DNA of 64,000 nucleotides. Origin: UBA4923 sp964606165. Its GTDB lineage: Bacteria > Bacillota > Clostridia > Saccharofermentanales > DTU023. Location of the stretch: assembly GCA_964606165.1 (NCBI GenBank), contig CAZSFQ010000007.1, positions 1-64,000 on the forward strand, read 5' to 3'. Shown here piece after piece: positions 25,837 to 35,464 of this stretch. The notes beneath the pieces are model-generated. The model saw nothing but the letters and a program-made list of their open reading frames with translations. It was not told where the DNA came from and made no database searches. Position numbers and translations under genes: made by a program. Each line of letters opens with the position of its first letter. Within the stretch, counting starts at the first letter, position 1.

Positions 25837-26535
25837 ATGAAATACAAGCGGCTGTTACTGAAGTTATCGGGAGAATCCCTGGCCGGTGAATCAGGATCCG
25901 GGATTGATCCCAAGACGCTCGCGCTTTACGCATCAGTCGTAGGCCGGCTTTGCCAGCTGGGCCATGAAGTCGGCATCGTCATCGGCGGCGGCAATTTCTG
26001 GCGGGGCCGGATGAGCGGCGGCATGGACCGGATGTCAGCAGACAAGATCGGCATGCTGGCGACCGTTATGAACGCCATCGCGCTTGACAGTGCCCTGCTT
26101 GAAGCCGGTGTAGTCGCAAGGCTGATGTCTGCGGTTCCCATGCCGACGGTGGGGGAGCCCATGAACGCCGCGGCGGCAAGGCGCCATCTGGAGCGTGGCC
26201 GTGTGGTCGTTTTCGCGGGGGGCACCGGCAATCCCTTCTTTTCGACCGATTCAGCCGCGGCATTGAGGGCGGCTGAGATCAAGGCGGACGTCATCTTGAA
26301 ATCGACCCTGGTCGACGGCATCTATGACAAGGATCCCAAGCTTTTTCCGGACGCGGTCCTGCAAAAAGAACTGACCTTTTCCGACATCCTGGAGAGGAAA
26401 CTGGGAATCATAGATGCGACAGCCGCGGCTCTTTGCCGTGATTACGGCCTGAAACTCATCGTATTTAATGGAACCGATCCGCAAAATATCCTGAAAGCCG
26501 CGGGGGATGAGCCGATCGGAACACTGGTGGGCTGA
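25837..26535 (+). CDS. pyrH: uridylate kinase
   Basis: The 232-residue hexameric UMP kinase makes UDP and is of the amino-acid-kinase fold. Motifs: LLKLSGESLAG at the N terminus, IVIGGGNFWRG, and FFSTDSAAALRAAEI near residue 135. Usual length. It lies in the conserved rpsB-tsf-pyrH-frr order but after a terminator, with its own promoter candidate. Ribosome-binding site GGGGAGG. Confidence 0.96.
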   Translation: MKYKRLLLKLSGESLAGESGSGIDPKTLALYASVVGRLCQLGHEVGIVIGGGNFWRGRMSGGMDRMSADKIGMLATVMNAIALDSALLEAGVVARLMSAVPMPTVGEPMNAAAARRHLERGRVVVFAGGTGNPFFSTDSAAALRAAEIKADVILKSTLVDGIYDKDPKLFPDAVLQKELTFSDILERKLGIIDATAAALCRDYGLKLIVFNGTDPQNILKAAGDEPIGTLVG

Positions 26536-26614
26536 AACAGAAGACCTGTATCCGGCCGGACCGGACCTGATTTTTGATAAAATAAAAACGGCTATAACCA
26601 AGGAGGGACAGACG

Positions 26615-27187
26615 ATGGCGACCATGGATATTCACGAACAGACCCTGAACGAATTCGAAGACAAGATGAAAAAATCGATCACCGTTTTGGAAAGCGAGCT
26701 GCGCACTGTACGCGCGGGGAGGGCCAATCCGCACGTCCTCGATCCCATTACCGTACCCTATTACGGCGTGCCGACGCCGCTGCAGCAGATTGCCAATATT
26801 CAGGTTCCCGAGGCAAAGATGCTGATGATCACGCCCTGGGATGCCAGCATGCTGAAGGAAATCGAGCGGGCCGTCCAGGCTAGCGACCTGGGCATCAATC
26901 CCATCAATGACGGCCGCTGCCTGCGGCTTGTATTTCCTGCCATGACTGAGGAGCGCCGCCGTGACCTGACGCGGGAGGTGTCCAAAAAAGGTGAGGACGC
27001 CAAGGTCTCCATCCGCAATATCCGTCGGGAGGCCAACGACCACTTCAAGGCCCTCTTGCGGGATAAAGAGGTTTCGGAGGATGTTTCTTTCAGTCTCGGC
27101 GAAGAAATGCAGGAGATAACCGACTCCTACATCAAGAAGATCGATGACGAGATTGAACGGAAAACAAAAGAAATCATGGAAATTTAA
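26615..27187 (+). CDS. frr: ribosome recycling factor
   Basis: The 190-residue factor splits post-termination ribosomes with EF-G. Typical features: ELRTVRAGRANPHVLDPI, PLQQIANI and the C-terminal KKGEDAKVSIRNIRREAND helix. I start at the ATG at 26615 after AGGAGGG; this gives the standard length plus a few residues. Another ATG lies three codons on. A possible extra -10 (TGATAAAAT) is 32 bases upstream. Confidence 0.96.
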   Translation: MATMDIHEQTLNEFEDKMKKSITVLESELRTVRAGRANPHVLDPITVPYYGVPTPLQQIANIQVPEAKMLMITPWDASMLKEIERAVQASDLGINPINDGRCLRLVFPAMTEERRRDLTREVSKKGEDAKVSIRNIRREANDHFKALLRDKEVSEDVSFSLGEEMQEITDSYIKKIDDEIERKTKEIMEI

Positions 27188-27227
27188 GGAATTTAGACCG
27201 GAACCGGTACCGCCCGTGGCGGAGCGA

Positions 27228-27947
27228 ATGGAAAAAGAGAAAGCGACAATAAAAGGAGTTACCCACCTGGCCGTCATCATGGACGGAAACGGGCGCTGGG
27301 CGCGGGATCGCGGAAAGAGGCGGGAATTCGGCCACCGCAAGGGGGCTGAGAACCTGCGCCAGCTTTGTGTTTTGTGCAGGGAACGCCAGATCCGCTATGT
27401 CACGGTATATGCCTTCTCAACGGAAAATTGGCGCAGGCCCAGGACGGAGGTCAACTCCCTGATGCGCCTTTTTTCACAGTACTTTCGAAAGTACGCGAAT
27501 GAGATGGAAGAAGAGGGGATCCGGCTCCGCTTCATGGGAGAGCGGGAAGAACTTCCGGCCGATGTCGTGGCGACCATGGACTACGCGGAAGAATCTTCGA
27601 GGGAGAGGACGGAGCTCCAGTTGATCATTGCTTTCAACTACGGCGGCCGCCGGGAAATCGTCGCGGCGGCGCAGAAGGCGGCAAATGGCCTAGCCTCAGG
27701 GGAGCTTGAAGCCGGCGCGCTGACCGAGGAGGCTTTTGCCCGTTTCCTGTACCTCCCCGACGTCCCCGAGCCCGACTTGCTGATACGAACGGGCGGGGAG
27801 TCGCGTCTGTCCAATTTTTTGCTTTGGCAGGCGGCTTATACGGAATTTTTTATGGAAGACTGCCTTTGGCCCGATTTTGGCGCTGAGCAGCTCGACCGGG
27901 CCCTAATGGATTATGAGTCACGCCAGCGCCGTTTCGGCGGCATCTGA
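27228..27947 (+). CDS. uppS: isoprenyl transferase (undecaprenyl diphosphate synthase)
   Basis: The 239-residue cis-prenyltransferase makes the C55 lipid carrier for wall synthesis. Motifs: AVIMDGNGRWARDRG (Asp of catalysis, near residue 16), GAENLRQ, YAFSTENWRRP and RTGGESRLSNFLLWQAAYTE. The frame opens upstream inside frr, but homology starts at about 27228, where GGAG precedes ATG. It uses products of dxr/ispG/ispH encoded nearby. Confidence 0.95.
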   Translation: MEKEKATIKGVTHLAVIMDGNGRWARDRGKRREFGHRKGAENLRQLCVLCRERQIRYVTVYAFSTENWRRPRTEVNSLMRLFSQYFRKYANEMEEEGIRLRFMGEREELPADVVATMDYAEESSRERTELQLIIAFNYGGRREIVAAAQKAANGLASGELEAGALTEEAFARFLYLPDVPEPDLLIRTGGESRLSNFLLWQAAYTEFFMEDCLWPDFGAEQLDRALMDYESRQRRFGGI

Positions 27948-27970
27948 ACTGATATCGACAGGAGTCATGT

Positions 27971-28891
27971 ATGAGAAAAAACGATGAATTGATAATCCGC
28001 GTCATTACCGGTGCAATTTTCGCCGGAGTCATGATTGTCTTTATTGTTCCCGGGCTTTGGGCGCCGGTGGTGCCGGTGGTGCTTCTGACGGTTGTCGCTT
28101 TTCTCAGCGCCTTTGAAAAGGGCCAGGCGGTCCGGCTCCGTATGCCCCAGGTGATCCCCCTCTTCGCTGCAGTGTCCTCTGTCTTGCTGGGCCTTTCGTC
28201 TTTTCTCGGTATTTTGAAGGGATCCTTCTTTCGCGGCCTCATCTGGACAGTGGACCCGTCGGTCAATACCCTGATCGCGCCGCGGATTTTCGGTTACTTT
28301 GCCTTGCTTTCCCTCTTTCTTTTGCCCATGATCTCCCTGTTCATGATGTGGCGCAAGGGAACGGACATGCTTCCGCCCACCATCGCCATGACGGCCATTG
28401 TCATTTCGTCGGCGGTACCGCTGGCGGCCTCTGTCGCCCTCCTTTACGGCAGCCGCTACGGCTGGCACTGGTTTGTCCTGGCCATCCTGACGGCCTGGAT
28501 ATCCGATACCTGCGCCTATTTCGCCGGCAAATACCTGGGCCGGATGCGGTTTGCCCCGGTTCTCAGCCCCAAGAAAACCTGGGAAGGAACCCTGGGCGGT
28601 GTTATTGGAACCATTGCCCTTTACCTGCTTTATTTCCCCCTTGTGATTGGCAACCGGACGGGATACAGCAGAGGCGCGAGTTATGCCTTTGCCGTGGTCG
28701 CGGCCGTCCTCATGAGCCTGACCGCCACCTTGGGCGATCTGCAAAGCTCAGCTTTGAAACGCTGGTGCGGCATCAAGGATTTCGGTGCCCTCCTTCCGGG
28801 ACATGGCGGCATTTCTGACCGCTTCGACAGCATCTTCACCTCCCTGCCGGCCATGCTCCTGCTGGCCATTCTAGCCGGGGCCATCCTCTGA
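27971..28891 (+). CDS. cdsA: phosphatidate cytidylyltransferase
   Basis: The 306-residue, about eight-helix membrane enzyme makes CDP-diacylglycerol. Signature near the C terminus: SPKKTWEGTLGG, GDLQSSALKRW and GALLPGHGGISDRFDS, with WISDTCAYFAGKYLG before them. GGAG precedes the ATG. It ends 4 bases before dxr, in the usual uppS-cdsA-dxr order. Confidence 0.95.
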   Translation: MRKNDELIIRVITGAIFAGVMIVFIVPGLWAPVVPVVLLTVVAFLSAFEKGQAVRLRMPQVIPLFAAVSSVLLGLSSFLGILKGSFFRGLIWTVDPSVNTLIAPRIFGYFALLSLFLLPMISLFMMWRKGTDMLPPTIAMTAIVISSAVPLAASVALLYGSRYGWHWFVLAILTAWISDTCAYFAGKYLGRMRFAPVLSPKKTWEGTLGGVIGTIALYLLYFPLVIGNRTGYSRGASYAFAVVAAVLMSLTATLGDLQSSALKRWCGIKDFGALLPGHGGISDRFDSIFTSLPAMLLLAILAGAIL

Positions 28892-28895
28892 TGCC

Positions 28896-30134
28896 ATGAA
28901 GGAGCAGGTTTCCTTTCACCGTGTCGTCCCCGCAAGGCTTGACGCCGGGGTTCCTGAAACGAAAACTTTAGCAGTCCTGGGCTCGACAGGTTCCATCGGC
29001 AGCCAGACCCTCTCAGTCGCAGGCCAGGAAGGCTACCGGGTTGCTGCCTTGGCAGCCGGCCGGAATATGGAGGTCCTGGCCGGCCAAATTGACCATTTTA
29101 AACCCTCCTATGTCAGTGTCGCCGATGAGGAGGCGCGCCAACAGCTGCTGGCGCGGCTGGACGCCATGGGAGTCAGACAACCCGCGGAAATCGGAGTAGG
29201 ACGCCAGGGGGCGGTCCGGGCGGCAGGCTGGCCCGAGGCGGACACGGTTCTGGCCGCCATCACTGGCTTCGCGGGGCTTGAACCGGTTCTGGCGGCCGCG
29301 TCAGCGGGGAAGAAGATCGCCCTGGCAAACAAGGAAAGCCTGGTAGTGGCGGGAGAAGAGGTGAAGCGGCGGGCCGCCATGTCAGGAGCCTGGCTGCTTC
29401 CCGTCGACAGTGAGCATTCCGCCATCTGGCAGTGTATGCTGGCCGCGCCCGGGGGGAGCGTCAGCCGGGTCATCCTGACCTGTTCCGGCGGTCCCTTTCA
29501 CGGTAAAAGCGCTGAGGAGCTCCGCCTGGTCACAGCCGCAGAGGCCTTGTCCCACCCCACCTGGACCATGGGCGGCAAGATCACCGTCGATTCCGCTACC
29601 CTGATGAACAAGGCCTTTGAGGTGATTGAGGCCTGTCATCTCTTCGACTTGGACCACCGGGCCATCGATATCGTGATCCACCGTCAGAGCATGGTTCATT
29701 CCATGGTCGAATTTACCGACGGAGCCCTGATGGCCCAGCTGGGGCCTCCCGACATGACCATCCCCATCCGCTTCGCCCTGACCTTTCCGAACCGGTCGGC
29801 AACAGTCAAGCAGCCGCCCTTTGACTTGCTGGCTCCCGGGCACAGGACCTGGACCTTTGAAGCAGTGGATGAGGATCTCTTTCCGACCCTGGCCATGGCC
29901 CGCCAGGCTTTTGACAGGGGCGGCCTCATGCCCCTGGTTCTCAACGCCGCCAATGAAGCGGCTCTTGCCCTTTTTCTGGAAGGAGCCACCGCCTTCACCT
30001 CGATTTTTGACCTGGTAAGGCGGGCGCTCGACGATTTCAGCCACTTGTCCGCCATAAAGGCGTCATCCTTTGATGCTATGATGAGCGCACACCGCCGCGT
30101 GACGGACCATGTTCGCGCGGCCGGTCTTGTTTAG
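28896..30134 (+). CDS. dxr: 1-deoxy-D-xylulose 5-phosphate reductoisomerase
   Basis: The 412-residue NADPH enzyme forms MEP, the committed step of this isoprenoid route. Motifs: LGSTGSIGSQTL for the nucleotide site (about 29-40), ANKESLVVAGE, DSEHSAIWQC (metal ligands) and CSGGPFHGK. It has about 15-20 extra residues before the Rossmann motif, so the true start may be elsewhere; no strong Shine-Dalgarno precedes 28896. Confidence 0.95.
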   Translation: MKEQVSFHRVVPARLDAGVPETKTLAVLGSTGSIGSQTLSVAGQEGYRVAALAAGRNMEVLAGQIDHFKPSYVSVADEEARQQLLARLDAMGVRQPAEIGVGRQGAVRAAGWPEADTVLAAITGFAGLEPVLAAASAGKKIALANKESLVVAGEEVKRRAAMSGAWLLPVDSEHSAIWQCMLAAPGGSVSRVILTCSGGPFHGKSAEELRLVTAAEALSHPTWTMGGKITVDSATLMNKAFEVIEACHLFDLDHRAIDIVIHRQSMVHSMVEFTDGALMAQLGPPDMTIPIRFALTFPNRSATVKQPPFDLLAPGHRTWTFEAVDEDLFPTLAMARQAFDRGGLMPLVLNAANEAALALFLEGATAFTSIFDLVRRALDDFSHLSAIKASSFDAMMSAHRRVTDHVRAAGLV

Positions 30135-30154
30135 GACATCGAACGGGAGTAGTT

Positions 30155-31480
30155 ATGACTTTTCTTGGCATTCTGGCCGGGGTGCTGATCCTGGGCCTGA
30201 TTATGGTGATCCACGAGCTGGGCCATTTTCTGGCCGGCCGCGCTTTCGGATTTAAGATTGAACAGTTCTCAATTTTCATGGGGCCGGTGCTCTTTGAGCG
30301 GGAGAAAAAAGGTATCCGCTACAATATCAAGGCCATCCCCCTCGGCGCCTCGGTCAGTTTTGCCGGGGAGGAGTCGGAGATCGAGGGCCAGTCGGGCGGA
30401 GAGGCGAACTACGATCCGGACGACCCAGACCTCTTTGAGAACAAGCCCCGCTGGCAGCGCGCCATTGTCATCGCCATGGGGCCGGTCCTCAACTTCGTAA
30501 CGGCCTTTCTTGTCTTTATTTTCCTTTTCACAGCCAAAGGCGCGGTCATCCCCCGGGTGGGAGCCATCTCAGAGGATACTCTCATGGCCAATACCCCGAT
30601 CGCGGTCGGTGATACCATTACCTCCCTGGACGGGACCCGTATCCGTACGACCCTGGATCTTACCATCGCCGAGATGAATCACGGAGACCAGGACCCCTGG
30701 GTGATCGGCTACCGCACGCCATCCGGTTTCAAAAACGAAGTGACGGTTCTGCCGGAAAAAGCCCCGCCCCGCCCCATGCTCGGGATCACCTACCAAACCG
30801 AAGACGGCCGCCATATGGTCCTTTCGGTCCACCCCGATACTGACAGGGGCGAGGCCGGCTTCATGCCGGGTGACCAGGTTCTTTCAATCGAAGGCATTCC
30901 CTTCGGTGACACCGCGCGGATTACGGAGGCCATTACCGCGTCCGGGGATCAAGCCCTGCGCTGCGAGATCATCCGGGATGGGAAACCAGTTTCACTGGAC
31001 ATCACGCCACTCATGATCGAGGCTGAGCGCCCGCTCGGGCTCGTCCTCACCTTGTCAAAAAAAGCATGCGATATTGTAAATCAGGGCATCCGTTATCCCG
31101 TTTCCATCTTCCGGACAACGGTGCGCGGCGTGGGCATGCTTTTCGCGGGCAAGATCGGCGTGCGCGACAGCTTCGCCGGCCCCATTGCCATTGTTTCCAT
31201 GGCGGCGGACACGGTCAAACAGGGACGGTCATTCGGGGATATCGCCGCCAATCTCGCGACCCTCCTTGGTCTCTTGTCAGTAGCCATCGGATTCACCAAT
31301 TTGCTCCCCATCCCGCCCCTCGACGGTAACCATTTGCTGCTGCTGGGCGTTGAGGCCATTCGGAGAAAACCGCTGTCGGCAAGATTCAAGTCGGTCACCG
31401 GCATGGTGGGCCTGGTCTTTTTCATCGTGCTCGGCATTGCCGTGATCGCCCTTGATTTGGTCAGGCTGCTTGGGTGGTAG
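30155..31480 (+). CDS. rseP: RseP/RasP-type site-2 protease
   Basis: The 441-residue M50 intramembrane metalloprotease has HELGH at residues 20-24, a PDZ domain (about 200-290) and the second zinc motif NLLPIPPLDGNHLL near residue 388. Four membrane segments are expected. Family members cut anti-sigma factors and signal-peptide remnants after site-1 cleavage. It is the second M50 protease in the window and differs from the small one at 11.7 kb by its PDZ domain and position in the dxr-rseP-ispG cluster. An acidic insert (EEESEIEG and NYDPDDPD) lies around residue 75. Confidence 0.94.
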   Translation: MTFLGILAGVLILGLIMVIHELGHFLAGRAFGFKIEQFSIFMGPVLFEREKKGIRYNIKAIPLGASVSFAGEESEIEGQSGGEANYDPDDPDLFENKPRWQRAIVIAMGPVLNFVTAFLVFIFLFTAKGAVIPRVGAISEDTLMANTPIAVGDTITSLDGTRIRTTLDLTIAEMNHGDQDPWVIGYRTPSGFKNEVTVLPEKAPPRPMLGITYQTEDGRHMVLSVHPDTDRGEAGFMPGDQVLSIEGIPFGDTARITEAITASGDQALRCEIIRDGKPVSLDITPLMIEAERPLGLVLTLSKKACDIVNQGIRYPVSIFRTTVRGVGMLFAGKIGVRDSFAGPIAIVSMAADTVKQGRSFGDIAANLATLLGLLSVAIGFTNLLPIPPLDGNHLLLLGVEAIRRKPLSARFKSVTGMVGLVFFIVLGIAVIALDLVRLLGW

Positions 31481-31482
31481 CC

Positions 31483-32565
31483 ATGTCGAACGCGGCAAGA
31501 AAGCACAGCCGTCCGGTCAAAGCCGGCGGCATCACCATCGGGGGAGGCGCCCCGGTATCGGTCCAGTCCATGTGCACGACGGCGACCCGGGATCTGGAGG
31601 CGACCCTGGCTCAGATTTGGGAACTCTCCTGCGCCGGCTGCGAACTGGTCCGCCTGGCTGTACCGGATCAGGAGTCAGCATCTGCCCTCAAAGACATTGT
31701 GGCCAGGTCGCCCCTGCCGGTTGTGGCTGACATCCACTTCGACCACCGCCTGGCCATCGCCGCCATCCGTTCGGGTGTCCATAAGATCCGCATCAATCCC
31801 GGCAACATGAAAGATCCGCAGGGCTTGCGCCAGGTTGCCCGGGAGGCCAAAGAGCGTGGGATTCCCATCCGTGTAGGTGTAAATGCCGGCTCGCTGGACC
31901 GCAAACAAATGGATCCGTCCGGAGCTGTCACGGCTGAAATGCTTGCCCGGTACGCCCTGGATGCCTGCCGCCAGCTCGAAGCCCTCGACTTTTACGATAT
32001 TGTTCTTTCCGCCAAGGCCTCTTCGCCCCTTCTCATGATCGAAACCTGCCGGCTTTTGTCAAAAAAGAGTCCCTATCCGCTCCACCTGGGCGTGACAGAG
32101 GCGGGGACTCCGGCCCAGGGTGTCATCCGGTCGGCCGTTGGGATCGGTACCTTGTTGGCTGAGGGGATCGGGGACACCATCCGGGTGTCACTGACTGCCG
32201 ATCCTGTCGAGGAAGTGCATGCCGCCTATTCGATCCTGGCCGCCTTGTCGCTTCGCGAGAAGGGGGCTGTATTGATCAGCTGCCCGACATGCGGCCGGAC
32301 CGAGGTGCCTTTGATGGAGATAGCCGAAAAGGTGGAAGAGCGGCTTCGCGCCATTGATTTCCCCCTCCGGGTCGCGGTCATGGGATGTGTGGTCAACGGG
32401 CCGGGTGAAGCCCGCGAAGCCGATGTCGGGATTGCCGGGGGCAGGGATTCCTATGTCCTTTTCAGAAAAGGTGAGATCGTCCGCAAAATAGGGGCGGAAC
32501 AGGCCTTTGAGGTCTTGATGGCGGAGATTGACCGGCTCCTTGAGGAGAATGAGTCCGGCGGCTGA
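31483..32565 (+). CDS. ispG: HMBPP synthase (IspG/GcpE)
   Basis: The 360-residue enzyme is the penultimate MEP-pathway step. An N-terminal TIM barrel carries VQSMCTT and VVADIHFDHRLA; the C-terminal part holds the [4Fe-4S] ligands SCPTCGRTE and GCVVNGPGEA. The ATG at 31483 lies 2 bases after the rseP stop. With dxr upstream and ispH at 16 kb, three MEP enzymes are in this window. Confidence 0.96.
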   Translation: MSNAARKHSRPVKAGGITIGGGAPVSVQSMCTTATRDLEATLAQIWELSCAGCELVRLAVPDQESASALKDIVARSPLPVVADIHFDHRLAIAAIRSGVHKIRINPGNMKDPQGLRQVAREAKERGIPIRVGVNAGSLDRKQMDPSGAVTAEMLARYALDACRQLEALDFYDIVLSAKASSPLLMIETCRLLSKKSPYPLHLGVTEAGTPAQGVIRSAVGIGTLLAEGIGDTIRVSLTADPVEEVHAAYSILAALSLREKGAVLISCPTCGRTEVPLMEIAEKVEERLRAIDFPLRVAVMGCVVNGPGEAREADVGIAGGRDSYVLFRKGEIVRKIGAEQAFEVLMAEIDRLLEENESGG

Positions 32566-32594
32566 AAGAGCCGGCGGGGACAGGAGGCGTATTG

Positions 32595-34871
32595 ATGGCA
32601 CTGTTTTGCCAGGTCGTACTGGCCGATGCCCCACGGGCCATCGACCGAGCCTGGACATACGGGGTGCCCCCGTCGCTTTCAAACGCGATCGCACCGGGTT
32701 CGGTTCTCCTGGTCCCCTTCGGCACCAGCAGGCAGCCCGTGCGCGCCTATGTGACCGAAATCCTTGAACAGATACCGGAGGGGATCCTCCCGGAGTCAAT
32801 CAGGGAAATCCATCAGCTTCTTTCTGACCATCCAGTCCTTACAAGAGAACAGCTCAAGCTTGCCCGGGAGATGAGGCGGCGCTATTACTGTTCGACAGCC
32901 GACGCGCTCAAGGCCATGGTGCCCCCCACAGTCCTGGCCGCCAAGGGCAGGTCTGTTCAGGCGGCCCGCCTGGCCGACCCTGAAGAAGCGGCGGAACTGC
33001 TCGATTCAGATGAACTGAAGAGCATGAAGCAGGTGCGGGTCATCGAACTCCTGCTCGAACACGAGTCAGCACCCTGCATGGAGATCCTCCAGGCCACAGG
33101 CGTCTCACGGAGCGTTCTTTCGACACTGGCAAAAAAAGGGATCGTGACCCTTTTCAGTAAAAAGCTGGCAGTCGGGCTTCCCGAAGAGGATGCCGCTTCC
33201 GACCAGCCGCCGGTTCTGACGGCGGAACAAAGCGCGGCTGTCGATGCCATAGGTGAAGCGGCCGTGGCGGCAGTGCCGGGCCAACTGAAGGAACTTCTCC
33301 TTTTCGGGATCACGGGAAGCGGGAAAACGGAAGTCTACCTGCACGCGGCCCAGGCCGTCCTGGCCCGGGGCAAGCAGGTCCTGATTCTTGTCCCGGAAAT
33401 CGCCCTGACCCCCCAGATGACCCGGCGCCTTACGTCACGGTTTGGCAAAAAGGTTGCCATCCTGCACAGCCGCCTCACCCCGTCTGAGCGGTATGAAAGC
33501 TGGCAGCGCGTTCTGGCCCAGGAGATTCCCATTGTTGTCGGTGCCAGGTCGGCCGTATTCGCGCCCTTGACAAATCTGGGCCTGATCGTGATCGACGAGG
33601 AACAGGAATCCAGCTACAAGGCCGAGATGAAGCCGCGCTACTACGCCCCCGATATCGCCCGCATCCGGTCCATCATGAATGGTGCCGTCCTGGTGCTGGG
33701 TTCGGCAACACCTCAGGTCGCAAGCTACCGGCGCGCCCTGGAGGGGACTTCATCCCTGCTGCGCCTGCCGGACCGGATCGGGGAGAAAGGGCTGGCCGAG
33801 GTCAGGATTGTCGACATGCGCCGCGAGTTCGCCAAGGGCAATCTGTCGCTTTTCAGCCGGTCTTTTATTGAGACCATGGAGCACACATTGGACCGGGGTG
33901 AGCAGGCCATGATCCTTTTGAACCGGCGCGGCTTCTCACGCACGGTGGTCTGCCGCGCCTGCGGCTGGCAGATGCGCTGCCCATCCTGTGACATGGCCCT
34001 GACCTCCCACCTCAACCCCTACAGACGGGACCGGGCGCCGGCACGGATGGTCTGTCATCTCTGCGACCGGATCAGCCCGGTGCCCAACCTTTGTCCCGAC
34101 TGCGGGAGCGGGGAGATCGCTTCCATCGGCACCGGCACCCAGCAGGTCGAAGAGGCGCTTGCCAAACGCTTTCCACAAGCTTCGGTACTTCGCATGGATC
34201 AGGACACGACCCGGGGCCGCTTCTCCCACCGGGAGCTGCTGGACTCTTTTGAGTCGGGCCAGGCGGATATCCTGGTTGGAACCCAGATGATCGCCAAGGG
34301 CCACGACTTTCACAATGTCACTTTTTCAGCCATCCTGTCAGCTGATCAGCTGCTGGCGACAGGCGAGTTCAGAGCCCTTGAGCAGGCCTTCCAGCTCATA
34401 ACCCAGACGGCCGGACGCGCGGGACGGGGCAGGAAGAAGGGACAAGTCATAATCCAGACCCTCCAGCCCGATCATTTCGTGATTACCGCCGCTGCCCGCC
34501 AGGACTATGAAGCCTTTTACAGGGAGGAAATCATCTTTCGCCAACGGATGGGCTACCTGCCTTTCGGCCACATCGGCCTGGTGGAGTTCAAAGGATTTGA
34601 CCCCCAAGCCGCCGAGGATACGGCCTGGGCTTATTACCGCCTGGTAACCGCTGTCGCGGGGCGCCACTCCGACTCATTCGCCCGAACAGTTTTGACGAAG
34701 CCAGCCCCCTCACCGATCGCCAAGGTCCGCAACAGGTACCGCTTCCGGGTCATCGCGCGCGATCCGTCGGCACAAATTCTGACGCGCCTTCTATTTCACG
34801 CGGCCGATCGCATGAAGCGCAGCTCCAAGGTTGTGCTGACGGTTGACATGGACCCCTGGTCGACTTTATAG
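32595..34871 (+). CDS. priA: primosomal protein N' (PriA helicase)
   Basis: The 758-residue replication-restart helicase. It has an N-terminal DNA-binding domain, Walker A GITGSGKTEVYL near residue 238, DEEQ box VIDEEQESSYK near 331, a zinc-binding insert with CRACGWQMRCPSC and CHLC...CPDCGSG (eight Cys, about 451-510) and helicase motif GTQMIAKGHDF near 560. Start at the ATG 7 bases after AGGAGG. It opens the conserved priA-def-fmt string, with a 68-base gap before def. Confidence 0.95.
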   Translation: MALFCQVVLADAPRAIDRAWTYGVPPSLSNAIAPGSVLLVPFGTSRQPVRAYVTEILEQIPEGILPESIREIHQLLSDHPVLTREQLKLAREMRRRYYCSTADALKAMVPPTVLAAKGRSVQAARLADPEEAAELLDSDELKSMKQVRVIELLLEHESAPCMEILQATGVSRSVLSTLAKKGIVTLFSKKLAVGLPEEDAASDQPPVLTAEQSAAVDAIGEAAVAAVPGQLKELLLFGITGSGKTEVYLHAAQAVLARGKQVLILVPEIALTPQMTRRLTSRFGKKVAILHSRLTPSERYESWQRVLAQEIPIVVGARSAVFAPLTNLGLIVIDEEQESSYKAEMKPRYYAPDIARIRSIMNGAVLVLGSATPQVASYRRALEGTSSLLRLPDRIGEKGLAEVRIVDMRREFAKGNLSLFSRSFIETMEHTLDRGEQAMILLNRRGFSRTVVCRACGWQMRCPSCDMALTSHLNPYRRDRAPARMVCHLCDRISPVPNLCPDCGSGEIASIGTGTQQVEEALAKRFPQASVLRMDQDTTRGRFSHRELLDSFESGQADILVGTQMIAKGHDFHNVTFSAILSADQLLATGEFRALEQAFQLITQTAGRAGRGRKKGQVIIQTLQPDHFVITAAARQDYEAFYREEIIFRQRMGYLPFGHIGLVEFKGFDPQAAEDTAWAYYRLVTAVAGRHSDSFARTVLTKPAPSPIAKVRNRYRFRVIARDPSAQILTRLLFHAADRMKRSSKVVLTVDMDPWSTL

Positions 34872-34939
34872 CTTTCGGATTCCCTGCTCACGGCTCCCCT
34901 GGTATGCCTGTGATAAAATTGAGAAAAAAGGAGGCGGGC

Positions 34940-35464
34940 ATGGCACTTCGTGACATTCTGCTTGAAGGTGATCCGGCGCTCAATAAAAAGGCGCGTCCGG
35001 TATCGCGATTCAACGACAAATTGCGCGTCCTGGTCGACGATATGCTTGAAACCATGTACGACAATGACGGTGTCGGACTTGCCGCGCCGCAGGTCGGTGT
35101 TTTGCGCCGCGTCTTTGTCATGGATATCGATGAGGGGGAGGGCCCTCTTGTCTTCATCAATCCCGAAATTCTCGAATCGGACGGCGACCAGGAGGGGCCG
35201 GAAGGCTGCCTGTCGCTGCCCGGCCTGTTCGGGATTGTCAAGCGTCCCATGAAGGTCAAGGTCCGCGCCTTCGACCCTGAAGGCAATTCTTTTGAGATGG
35301 AGCTGGAAGGCCTGGCCGCCCGCTGTGTCTGCCACGAGACAGATCACCTGGACGGGCTTCTCTTCCGCCGGCATTCACAGATTCCCCTTTGCGCCCTGGA
35401 CGAGCTGCCTGGCGCGGAAGAAGAGGAGGAAGAAGAGACCGGCGCGGAAGGAGCGGCCTTGTGA
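34940..35464 (+). CDS. def: peptide deformylase
   Basis: The 174-residue metallohydrolase removes formyl groups from nascent proteins. All three motifs are present: GVGLAAPQVG, EGCLSLPG and CHETDHLDG. The C terminus is an acidic tail. Start at the ATG after AAAAGGAGGCGGGC; upstream codons in frame are not supported. The stop overlaps the GTG of fmt. Confidence 0.96.
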   Translation: MALRDILLEGDPALNKKARPVSRFNDKLRVLVDDMLETMYDNDGVGLAAPQVGVLRRVFVMDIDEGEGPLVFINPEILESDGDQEGPEGCLSLPGLFGIVKRPMKVKVRAFDPEGNSFEMELEGLAARCVCHETDHLDGLLFRRHSQIPLCALDELPGAEEEEEEETGAEGAAL